Origin: an uncultured Lachnospiraceae bacterium
GTDB taxonomy: Bacteria; Bacillota; Clostridia; Lachnospirales; Lachnospiraceae
DNA: 64,000 nt
Direction of reading: 5' to 3'
Assembly: GCA_947626435.1 (NCBI GenBank)
Contig: CANQSB010000001.1
Location: 292,535 to 356,534 of the forward strand
In this document: positions 57,350-64,000 of the stretch, piece after piece
Numbering within the stretch: the stretch's first letter is position 1
Layout of the letters: each line of letters starts with the position of its first letter
Notes under the pieces: model-generated
Told to the model about the DNA's origin: nothing
Databases searched by the model: none
The model's input: the letters and a program-made list of their open reading frames with translations, nothing else
Made by a program: the position numbers and the translations under genes

Positions 57350-58348
57350 TTAATCTCCCTTCCTGTACAAATCATTGATTTCCATTTTTACAAATCTTCT
57401 CTCCCCATATGAGGCGTACAGCGCCCTATCCCACTTTTCATACTCCTCATATGGGCTACTGCCCGAACCGCCTGTCAAAAAATCCATAAACGGCTTGGGG
57501 GCTTTTGCTCTGCTGCCTATAAGCTTGCGCCCGATTAATTTCACGCTCTCCAAGTCCGTGACTGCCGAAGACCTTTTCGTGCTTTTTGCCGATACGGGCA
57601 TAATCTCGAAAATTTCTTTTGTAACGCCAAGCATATTTTCGCCTTCCCTCACCGCATACCACCACCCGCCCAGCAGCAAAACGGAGTGTGCGTTTGGCGA
57701 TATAAAACAATTATCTATGCTGATGCCGTTGTGCGCCAGCCCACTGTATTTTAGATAACATGCCAGATTACACAGCCTGCTGATTATCCATGCCACATGC
57801 CTGTCGTCAAGACTGCCGCCAAAATATCCGCATACGCTTTTTAGCGGATATACGTCTTCGGGCTTATCAAGCACAAGGACAAATTCGCCGCCCTTGGTCC
57901 TAAAGTTTTGGTACGGCTTTGGAAGAAATCTGCCCAAGTCCTCCTCCATTTTTTTATCGCCGTATCGTATGTCGCTGATTCTTTGGACTGCATTTTTATA
58001 ATATTTTTCCTTGTCACTGCCAAATACATATATGACCTTTGTTTTCGTCACATAGCAGCGCCCCAGCTCAAACCCAAAAAACGTATCGTAATTTACCGCG
58101 ATATGTTTTTCGTTCTCTTTAGTGAGCAGGATAAAGTCCGTCTTTTCCCACTGCCCGCTTTTAAGAAGTTCACGCGCTCTGTCGTAAAGCGCATTTATTC
58201 TGTCAAATACCTCGAGCGCCTCCGCGCTTTTGTTCGTATCAGTGTGCCAAAGCTTGACAAGCTCCCTGTATTTTGCCTTTGCGGCATCCTCGCCGTATGG
58301 AAATAAATCGCCGCTTTTGTCGATGGATAAAATTTCGTCTGCGCTCAT
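57350..58348 (-). CDS. J-domain / pseudokinase-like protein
   Basis: 332 residues. N-terminal J-like domain (about 10-60: KAKYRELVKLWHTDTNK) with HTD in place of HPD, followed by a region that aligns in outline with a protein-kinase C lobe: LAHNGISIDNCFISPN around the catalytic-loop position (206-218, the HRD aspartate replaced by Gly) and LLLGGWW where DFG is expected. I infer a pseudokinase. It lies between DUF4291 and the vWA gene with four bases to the latter. No Hsp70 partner is encoded nearby, and the altered HPD argues against normal DnaK stimulation. Confidence 0.65.
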   Translation of the reverse strand: MSADEILSIDKSGDLFPYGEDAAKAKYRELVKLWHTDTNKSAEALEVFDRINALYDRARELLKSGQWEKTDFILLTKENEKHIAVNYDTFFGFELGRCYVTKTKVIYVFGSDKEKYYKNAVQRISDIRYGDKKMEEDLGRFLPKPYQNFRTKGGEFVLVLDKPEDVYPLKSVCGYFGGSLDDRHVAWIISRLCNLACYLKYSGLAHNGISIDNCFISPNAHSVLLLGGWWYAVREGENMLGVTKEIFEIMPVSAKSTKRSSAVTDLESVKLIGRKLIGSRAKAPKPFMDFLTGGSGSSPYEEYEKWDRALYASYGERRFVKMEINDLYRKGD

Positions 58349-58399
58349 CGCCCACCCTCTCGTACTTTAAATTCTGTCTTCCATATAAATATATTTCCC

Positions 58400-58969
58400 T
58401 CAAACGCCAGCCATATAATGTCTTTCTCTGGGCAGCAACGGGATTATATCCTCACCCTTGTTCCTTTTGGCATACAGCTCTTTGACATAATCGGTAATGT
58501 CAGTGATGCCCACTATCCACTCGCTGACATATTTTTTCACTGCTCCGCCCCTAAGTCCCAGTTGTATTGAACGGTAGTTTTGAGGATTTCCGTGTATATC
58601 CCTTTCGGGATCCCATTGACACCTGATTTCGGACTTTTTTACCTGCGCTCTCCATTCGTCATGACTGATTTTCATGTCCGCGCTGTATGAAGACATTACT
58701 GCATTTTTCACGATAAAGTCAAACGCCTCACGCTTTATATCAATGGCAAGTACGCGCTCCTGCCCTTCCTTCGTCCCCCAGCCGCATCGGTACATCATCC
58801 ACAAAAACGACGGCTTTATCCAAGTCATTCTTTCCATTTTAAAGCTGCTGCCAAATGTTCCCCTGCGGGCCGCCTCGTCTGCAATGGTTTTATTGTATGC
58901 CTGATATATCCTGATTGTGTCATCTGTATATACTGCCCTTATTTCCCTGTCTGCAATATGTTCACTCAT
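58400..58969 (-). CDS. DUF4291 family protein
   Basis: 189 residues matching DUF4291 throughout: VYTDDTIRIYQAYNKTIADEAA, MTWIKPSFLWMMYRCGWGTK, VLAIDIKREAFD, SHDEWRAQ, VRCQWDPERD-type CQWDPERDIHGNP, NYRSIQLGLRGGA and SEWIVGITDIT. Function not known to me with certainty. The gene is coupled to the Nudix gene by ATGA overlap, with AAAGGAG for its ATG. A degenerate second copy of its C-terminal motif survives at 60347-60392. Confidence 0.88.
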   Translation of the reverse strand: MSEHIADREIRAVYTDDTIRIYQAYNKTIADEAARRGTFGSSFKMERMTWIKPSFLWMMYRCGWGTKEGQERVLAIDIKREAFDFIVKNAVMSSYSADMKISHDEWRAQVKKSEIRCQWDPERDIHGNPQNYRSIQLGLRGGAVKKYVSEWIVGITDITDYVKELYAKRNKGEDIIPLLPRERHYMAGV

Positions 58970-59907
58970 AATCTTTTCTCCTTTCTGCGCATAAATAGCT
59001 TTGCGGGGCGGTGTCCTGAGCCTGTGGTAAATTCGTCGGTCTCCACCACGTAATCAGCCGCTTTTTTGCGGAAATTGGCGGGCAGCAGGGATACATTTGC
59101 GATAACCTCCTGGACTCTCTGCAGCGCGGTCAGCGTGAACTTTTCAGGAAGAAAGTCAAGCGCCGTCTCAAAATCACTTCCGCTGCGCCTAAGCTCCGAA
59201 AGCGCCACGGCTATGATTTTTGCGTGGTCGAACGCAAGCCTGCCGCTGTCGATAAGCTCAAACTCTGTGCGCCCGAAGCGTGTCCTTACCTCTCTAAGCT
59301 TTGCCGAAAGCTGCGTGACGCCGTCTTTTAACGTCAGCTCGTATATGCCGCTGTCGCCGCACTCAAATGAAACGTCAAACCACCGCGCGTCGGCGGCATC
59401 ATCGCCCCCTGTTATGTCTTCACTCCCGCTGCTTATCACGGACATAAACGCGTTTGAGATAATGCGCCCGCGCGGATCCCGCTCTACATCGCTGAATACG
59501 CCGACTGGCATAAGCGACACGGGCTCAAGGTTACATTCCTCGCGCACCTCCCTGTATGCGCACGCTTCTATGGTTTCATTCATTTTTAAAAATCCGCCTG
59601 GCAGCGCCCAACAGTTTATGTACGGGTTCACGCCGCGCTTTACCAGAAGTATGGAAAGGCTTACCCGCGGATCATGGCGGTAGCTTTCCTCCTCGTGCGT
59701 GCGCACTGTCACGGCGACAATGTCCGCTGTCACGGAAGGACGCTCGTAGTTCTCCATACTGTATGAGGACAGGAACTGCTCCTCGCCTGACCTCTCGGCT
59801 TCTGTTTCTGTCTTAGCCGCTGATATCTCGCCTGCTGCTTTCGTCTTAGCCATCAATATTTCATCTGCTTGGGCTGACTTCTGATTTTGCTCTTTGTTTG
59901 CGCTCAA
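58966..59907 (-). CDS. NrtR-type Nudix domain transcriptional regulator
   Basis: 313 residues: Ala/Lys/Glu-rich N terminus (about 1-50), Nudix domain with Nudix box GFLKMNETIEACAYREVREE (about 107-128), and a C-terminal winged helix in NrtR style (LAFDHAKIIAVALSELR, FTLTALQRVQEVIANVSLLPANFRKK). NrtR proteins regulate NAD metabolism and bind ADP-ribose, with the hydrolase often inactive. Start is TTG 59907, with GGGAGG eight bases upstream. First gene of the operon, under a promoter with a perfect palindrome at the -10. Confidence 0.88.
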   Translation of the reverse strand: MSANKEQNQKSAQADEILMAKTKAAGEISAAKTETEAERSGEEQFLSSYSMENYERPSVTADIVAVTVRTHEEESYRHDPRVSLSILLVKRGVNPYINCWALPGGFLKMNETIEACAYREVREECNLEPVSLMPVGVFSDVERDPRGRIISNAFMSVISSGSEDITGGDDAADARWFDVSFECGDSGIYELTLKDGVTQLSAKLREVRTRFGRTEFELIDSGRLAFDHAKIIAVALSELRRSGSDFETALDFLPEKFTLTALQRVQEVIANVSLLPANFRKKAADYVVETDEFTTGSGHRPAKLFMRRKEKRL

Positions 59908-59945
59908 AATAAAAACCTCCCGACTTTTAGATATTATGTTTTTGT

Positions 59946-59964
59946 TATTATCAAATAGATAATA
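59946..59964. promoter_or_regulatory. Putative NrtR operator over the -10 box
   Basis: Perfect palindrome TATTATC, five bases, GATAATA. It covers the -10 hexamer of the operon promoter. Related ATATTAT half sites occur at about 59931 and 59972. A size near 20 bp suits NrtR sites (family knowledge), so the first gene product probably autoregulates. Confidence 0.65.
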
Positions 59965-59987
59965 TCAGTCATATAATATCTTGTCAA
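59959..59987 (-). promoter_or_regulatory. Promoter of the Nudix-DUF4291-J-vWA-purA-like operon
   Basis: TTGACA (complement of 59982-59987), 17 bases, TATTAT (complement of 59959-59964). Consensus-like -35 and spacing. The leader is about 45 bases to the TTG start. Confidence 0.8.
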
Positions 59988-60395
59988 GAGGTTTTCTCTA
60001 ATTTTTTTATTGCTTGATTTTTTATCGCTCTGTGCCATTTAAGAATCAAAGCTTATAATTAAAATGACTTGAAATTACAAATATAACATAGGTTTCAAAC
60101 AGTGCAGCTTCTTCCGCGTTTTGTAACAGGCTTTCTTTTTTATTAATATGCTTCTTGCCCGACGCGATTCCAAGATTTCCGCATGTGTTATTATTGTCCA
60201 GCTTATGCAAAATATTATCCAGCTTGCAATTACAATGCCGGAACTGATTGCTCGTGTGAAAGCCGCGAAAAGACTGCTAAAATTCAGCGAGCTGCTTGCA
60301 AAAAAAGAGGCGCGCTATGAACTCCTGAACATACTTCCCTGCCCATAAATCCCAGTTGTATTGAGCGGTAATTCGACGGATTTACATATATCGCT
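59988..60395. other. Region between the two vWA operons, with a DUF4291 remnant
   Basis: About 400 bases without an intact gene between the operon promoter and the stop of the vWA-metallopeptidase gene. The right end carries the DUF4291 remnant (60347-60392). The middle shows no gene I can support; a 66-codon plus-strand frame at 60148-60348 lacks a ribosome site and ends in the remnant. Confidence 0.6.
60347..60392 (-). pseudogene. DUF4291 C-terminal fragment
   Basis: The minus-strand reading includes NPSNYRSIQLG, against NPQNYRSIQLG in the intact gene. At DNA level the first 24 bases match 58553-58576 at 22 positions. Similarity fades on both sides. It begins four bases past the stop of the vWA-metallopeptidase gene. 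A remnant of a second DUF4291 gene or of a duplication. Confidence 0.7.
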
Positions 60396-62276
60396 CTATT
60401 TCCCCTCATCAAAATAAAACACTCTTCCTTTAGGTCTAAAGGGAAGTCTGCTCCCTTTGGGAACAAGGAAAGCGTGCTCGCGGTGAATTTCGAGATTATT
60501 TTCAATATAACCATCAGTTATTATCAGCAGTGGACCGTTTTTTGGAAAGTCCTTTGCGTTTTCCAGCAGGTCGACCGCGGGCTGCAGGATTGTGCCGCCT
60601 CTGCCTTTTACTTCTACTCTGCCTGCAATGTCCTCGGGCGCGACATACCCTATATCATATGCCTGAGCGTCACAGAAAACCACCCTTACAAGCGGCACCT
60701 CTTTTGCGACTGAATAGCTTGCGGCAGCGCCAAGCGCCATGCCTATAAGTTTAGCGCTCATTGAACCTGAAGTATCTATTATTACGGCATATGTCCTGCT
60801 GTTCTCGGGTATGTCCGCTGTCACATAGCTTGGTCGCGGTATGTCCGGCACGCTGCTCTGACGGCGGCTGGGGCGCGCATAGGTCCTATGCTTTTCAAGC
60901 GGCGCAAAATTTATGTCAAACCATTTAGCAAGCTCTACATCCCATGGAATAGGCGGCATTGATAGTGCTTTTATCTCCTCGATAAGCCCTGCCGGAATAT
61001 ATCCCCTTCCGCGGCTCTCATGATATTCAAGCCCGCTGCGCAGAGCATTTTTGCAAAAGTCGTCAAGCGTAGTCGGCTTTAGCTTTGACTCTGCATAGCC
61101 CTCGTCAAGAATATCTCCCTTGCCATAACCCCTAAAGGTTTCCAGCTTTGAATTTTTGCGGATATTTCTGACAATAATGTCATAAATTTCCTCTGCCGAA
61201 AAGTCCTTATATTCCTCATCATAGAGCAGCCCGTTCATAGGCATCGTGCCTATCTGCATTTCCTTTAACCAGCCGTTTATCACAAAATCACACGCTATGT
61301 TCCATAAATATGGGTCTCTGCCCTGACAGCGCTCATGATGCTGAAGCCCCGCATGGAGATACTCATGGGCGAGGACGAATTTCCACTCTTCGGCTGTGAG
61401 CCGCGCCGCTGAATTTACATATATCTCGCGCCTTGTGACATTTACTGCCGCTATGGAAATATCGTCATGCCCATATTTCGAAGCCCCACTGCCAAAGCCC
61501 ACCTCGACAAGCTTAAATCCCGCCGCAAGTCCTCCCAAAAGCGGATAATGGCTTATAAACCATTCTGCGGCAGTTTTCTGCACAGTCCTCTTTTCATCAG
61601 TCCTCCCGCCTGCCTCGTCAATCACCGAGCGCACCGAATCCGCGAGCGCATAGGCAAATTCGGCTGCATAGCCTTGCTGTGAATATCCCGAATACCGCGT
61701 AAAACGATAGCTCTGCGGCTTGTGGTTCCAAATCATGTCAGACGCGCCCTGTCTCGCAGTGCCGTAAACATTACCTTCCCAGCTAATCCCCTTTTGCAGC
61801 AGCAATTCATAAATGCCTTTTTCATCCGCTGAGAAAAAAGCCGTATCTTCCAACTGCGCGGCAGGTACGCCAAGCTTTATGTCAGCCAGAAATTTGGAAA
61901 TATAAATATCGCACGCCATATTCCACAGCCTGCGATCACACTTTTCAATCCATTTTCGCTCTCCCTTTTCAGTATCCTCAAAATATCCGGGCATATTTTC
62001 CGTATCAAAATGCCCGAAGCAGAGATGCAGCATACAGTGCGCGATAATATGCAACCACTCCTGCGCCGTCCTGCTCACATATCTGTTAAGCATAATGTCC
62101 CCGCTCTGGTAAACAACCGCCGCGGTACCGTCCCCCAGTTGTCCCTTGTCTGCAATGCGAATGTCAATTCTGAGCCGCCCGAAAAGCTGATGCTGCTTTA
62201 CAGCCTCAATCCCGGCATACAGCTTTTCCTCATTCGGTGTAAGCCTGTCCGATGCCTTGTTTTTGCTCTTTGCCAT
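60396..62276 (-). CDS. Metallopeptidase-like (DUF2201 type) / vWA protein
   Basis: 626 residues. Two tandem copies of a zinc-peptidase-like unit: the first (about 70-140) has IIAHCMLHLCFGHF and LWNMACDIYISKFLADIKLG, with HExxH lost. The second (about 295-345) has VLAHEYLHAGLQHH (HEYLH at 304-308) and LWNIACDFVINGWLKEMQIG. C-terminal vWA domain with MIDAS DTSGS (501-505). This is the DUF2201/vWA partner of MoxR-type ATPases. It starts 44 bases after the MoxR gene. A possible regulated peptidase or metal-dependent scaffold. Confidence 0.88.
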   Translation of the reverse strand: MAKSKNKASDRLTPNEEKLYAGIEAVKQHQLFGRLRIDIRIADKGQLGDGTAAVVYQSGDIMLNRYVSRTAQEWLHIIAHCMLHLCFGHFDTENMPGYFEDTEKGERKWIEKCDRRLWNMACDIYISKFLADIKLGVPAAQLEDTAFFSADEKGIYELLLQKGISWEGNVYGTARQGASDMIWNHKPQSYRFTRYSGYSQQGYAAEFAYALADSVRSVIDEAGGRTDEKRTVQKTAAEWFISHYPLLGGLAAGFKLVEVGFGSGASKYGHDDISIAAVNVTRREIYVNSAARLTAEEWKFVLAHEYLHAGLQHHERCQGRDPYLWNIACDFVINGWLKEMQIGTMPMNGLLYDEEYKDFSAEEIYDIIVRNIRKNSKLETFRGYGKGDILDEGYAESKLKPTTLDDFCKNALRSGLEYHESRGRGYIPAGLIEEIKALSMPPIPWDVELAKWFDINFAPLEKHRTYARPSRRQSSVPDIPRPSYVTADIPENSRTYAVIIDTSGSMSAKLIGMALGAAASYSVAKEVPLVRVVFCDAQAYDIGYVAPEDIAGRVEVKGRGGTILQPAVDLLENAKDFPKNGPLLIITDGYIENNLEIHREHAFLVPKGSRLPFRPKGRVFYFDEGK

Positions 62277-62320
62277 TTTTATCTCCGATTTTGAATTTTA
62301 AATCAATTGTCAAAAGCCCG

Positions 62321-63385
62321 CTATTTGTCACTCTTCACCAGTCTTGGCAGGTCTCTCACAATCTCCAGCATAAACCACTCCGGCAATACCTCATCGCCGT
62401 CAGACGACACCACCATCTGCGCAATTTCCAGATTAATATGCGACAACTCCTTTATCATAGCCTTCGCCCTATGCGCAAGCTGCTGCGTGTTCCTGTCCAG
62501 CCCCTGCTTGTCCGCAGGCAGCTCCAAAAGCAGCTTCGCCCTAAAGCTCTGAGCAACAAAATACAGGACATCCCTCTGCGCAGGATCTGACGGGAAATAA
62601 GCCTTTCCCTTTATAATATCGCTCAACAGATTTTTATTTTCAATCTGCTTAACAAACGCAAGGAACATACCCGCGTGGTGCGCCGACACTGAACCGTATG
62701 CAAGTACCCTGAGTATGCTCTCGGGAACCTCCTTTTCTCCCGCGCCGTATTCCTTCAGCGCATCGCTTAGCATATGCCACGAACGCGGCGTGGAATAGGG
62801 CTCCTCTGTCTTTGGCGGTTCAGAAAAAAGATGGTCGGGACGCTGCGTTATGTAATCAGTCACCCAACTGTGCACGCCTGCCGCATACGCCCATTCAAGC
62901 CATTGAGCAGGGTTTGCGACAAGCTGCACATGAAACATTCTGTTTATCAGCGCGCTCGACATTGTCTTTACAATCGCGCCGTCCTGTGAACGGTTGCCTG
63001 CGCCTATCACTATGCTGCCCTCCGGAAGATAATACTCCCCTATCCTCCGCTCATAAATCAAACTGTAAAACGCTTTCTGCACCTCCTGCGAACAGGCGTT
63101 GAGCTCGTCAAGGAACAGCACATACGGCTCGTTCCTAGCTATCATTCTCGGCGGCATAAAGCGCGAGGTCTCGCCGTCTATCTTTGGTATGCCTATGATG
63201 TCCTCTGGGGCAAGCTGGCTGCCAAGCAGCGAAACACATGGCAGTCCAATATTATCGGCAAAGCTCTGCACCAGCGCGGATTTGCCAATGCCCGGCGCTC
63301 CCCATATAAAAACCGGGCGTATCGGTGAAATATTCAAAAGTAAATCCGATAGTTCATTTTGTGTCACTGTGTATGCAAGATTCAT
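62321..63385 (-). CDS. MoxR-type AAA+ ATPase
   Basis: 354 residues: Walker A WGAPGIGKSALVQ (near 30), Walker B YVLFLDELNACSQEVQKAFY, sensor region VIGAGNRSQDGAIVKTMSSALINRMF, then a C-terminal lid. MoxR ATPases with vWA partners act as chaperone-like motors in metal insertion or complex maturation. The vWA-metallopeptidase gene follows in the same operon. ATG is preceded by AAAAAGGAAAA. A leader of about 260 bases separates it from its promoter. Confidence 0.9.
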   Translation of the reverse strand: MNLAYTVTQNELSDLLLNISPIRPVFIWGAPGIGKSALVQSFADNIGLPCVSLLGSQLAPEDIIGIPKIDGETSRFMPPRMIARNEPYVLFLDELNACSQEVQKAFYSLIYERRIGEYYLPEGSIVIGAGNRSQDGAIVKTMSSALINRMFHVQLVANPAQWLEWAYAAGVHSWVTDYITQRPDHLFSEPPKTEEPYSTPRSWHMLSDALKEYGAGEKEVPESILRVLAYGSVSAHHAGMFLAFVKQIENKNLLSDIIKGKAYFPSDPAQRDVLYFVAQSFRAKLLLELPADKQGLDRNTQQLAHRAKAMIKELSHINLEIAQMVVSSDGDEVLPEWFMLEIVRDLPRLVKSDK

Positions 63386-63651
63386 TTTTATTTTCCTTTT
63401 TCCATATAACTATTTTTACGCCAGCCATCATCTTTGCTCTCGCTTGCGGCTGTGGCGGTTTGCAAGCTACAATACTATCTTGCTGAAATACCTCGGCGGG
63501 ATGTCCTTTAGCGGGATTAGCGTCCTGTACCGAGCCTCTGTACCAGCCTGCGCCTATAATCCCGCTCATCAACGAGGGGGTATTGATTTTCTTACTCCTT
63601 CTCGTAATTCTCCCCGATGTATGCCATGTATCGAAATATCTGCATAGTTAC
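63386..63651 (-). other. Long leader of the MoxR operon, candidate structured RNA
   Basis: About 260 bases between the promoter and the MoxR ATG, GC-rich in its middle. AGCGGGATTA (63510-63519) and TAATCCCGCT (63557-63566) pair perfectly; between them CTGTACC occurs twice. A 72-codon frame spans most of it (to 63354, overlapping the MoxR start), but it lacks a ribosome site. I cannot match the leader to a riboswitch class I know. Confidence 0.5.
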
Positions 63652-63680
63652 ATTATAATCCACATATGACTTATGTTCAA
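63652..63680 (-). promoter_or_regulatory. Promoter of the MoxR-vWA operon
   Basis: TTGAAC (complement of 63675-63680), 17 bases, TATAAT (complement of 63652-63657). Confidence 0.7.
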
Positions 63681-64000
63681 TAAGAGAAGACGTGAAAAAG
63701 GACATTGTTTTTCTTGCTGTAAATTTTATATATCCTTGCTGATTTTCCAATTGATTTCGTCAAAGACAAAACTCCTGATATAAAGCCAGTCTTGTTCTTT
63801 ATATCAAGAGTCTCGTTCTTGTTTAATCATATGTCTCGTTTTCGGTATGGTCTGCCTGCCGCGAATTGTCCGCGTTAGTAGTATTTCATGATTTCTTCGC
63901 GGGTATAGTCTGCGTAACTTCTGTTCTAAATTGTACCCCTTGTCAAGGACATTTTTTTAATCTGTTATAGGGAATGTATGTTTGCCTTTGCTTTCGTTCA
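63681..64000. other. Window edge without a supported gene
   Basis: 320 bases. The only clear structure is the inverted repeat at 63776. Short minus-strand frames end at about 63829, 63873 and 63943, but none is long enough to call. The sequence may carry the end of a gene that lies mostly outside the window. Confidence 0.5.
63766..63806 (-). terminator. Possible minus-strand terminator near the right edge
   Basis: Perfect arms TGATATAAAG (63776-63785) and CTTTATATCA (63797-63806), extendable to about 13 bp. On the minus strand the stem is followed by TTTTG and a T-rich stretch. It would terminate a gene entering from the right. Confidence 0.5.

Noticed and set aside
63354..63572. 72-codon minus-strand frame in the MoxR leader
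   Set aside because: No ribosome site and it overlaps the MoxR start; the leader is better explained as untranslated, though this is not certain.

Overview
The window comes from a spore-forming, motile, low-to-medium GC Firmicute, most likely a Lachnospiraceae (Clostridia). The grounds are the gene order hrcA-grpE-dnaK-dnaJ-prmA-rsmE with a CIRCE operator, the block ireB-ruvX-DUF1292-rnj-mltG-like-O-methyltransferase, a cotJ spore-coat cluster, a chemoreceptor, and strong GGAGG ribosome sites that support several TTG or GTG starts. Almost all genes lie on the minus strand. No rRNA, tRNA or CRISPR array was found.

Layout. 0-23.6 kb is mostly core: RNA processing and tRNA modification (rnj, mtaB, thiI with an IscS-like desulfurase), an HPr-like protein without its phospho-histidine, a chemoreceptor-PilZ fusion, the heat-shock operon, a lipoprotein, a cupin, a large ArsR-type regulator, and a CotJA-CotJB fusion followed by CotJC. 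Two families of nested palindromic intergenic elements are scattered here. Family A (4.1, 13.8 and 19.4 kb) has 25-bp outer arms that differ between copies yet pair perfectly within each copy. 24-41.4 kb is a patchwork of defence and ordinary genes: a three-gene helicase/split-methylase system, a CDF metal transporter, an ApaLI-like restriction-modification pair with a small leading ORF, a GNAT and a HAD enzyme, uppP, a patatin, an aminotransferase, and an AlwI-like type IIS system with two adenine methylases. 41.4-53 kb returns mainly to core functions: an ATPase of unknown role, uvrC, ftsH, pyrG, and a Nat-type ABC transporter whose permease is fused to a CPBP protease. 53-55 kb holds small genes of unknown function.

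55.1-63.4 kb is the most unusual part. Two head-to-tail minus-strand operons lie there. The first encodes a MoxR ATPase and a duplicated-metallopeptidase/vWA protein, behind a long structured leader. The second encodes, in order, an NrtR-type Nudix regulator, a DUF4291 protein, a J-domain/pseudokinase, a vWA protein and a divergent adenylosuccinate-synthetase-like enzyme. Its promoter has a perfect palindrome over the -10 box, so the first product probably represses the operon and responds to an ADP-ribose- or NAD-type ligand. A DUF4291 fragment between the operons suggests past duplication. My inference is an NAD/nucleotide-responsive system in which a chaperone-like MoxR-vWA machine, a second vWA/J-pseudokinase pair and a nucleotide-modifying enzyme act together. 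The function is unproven.
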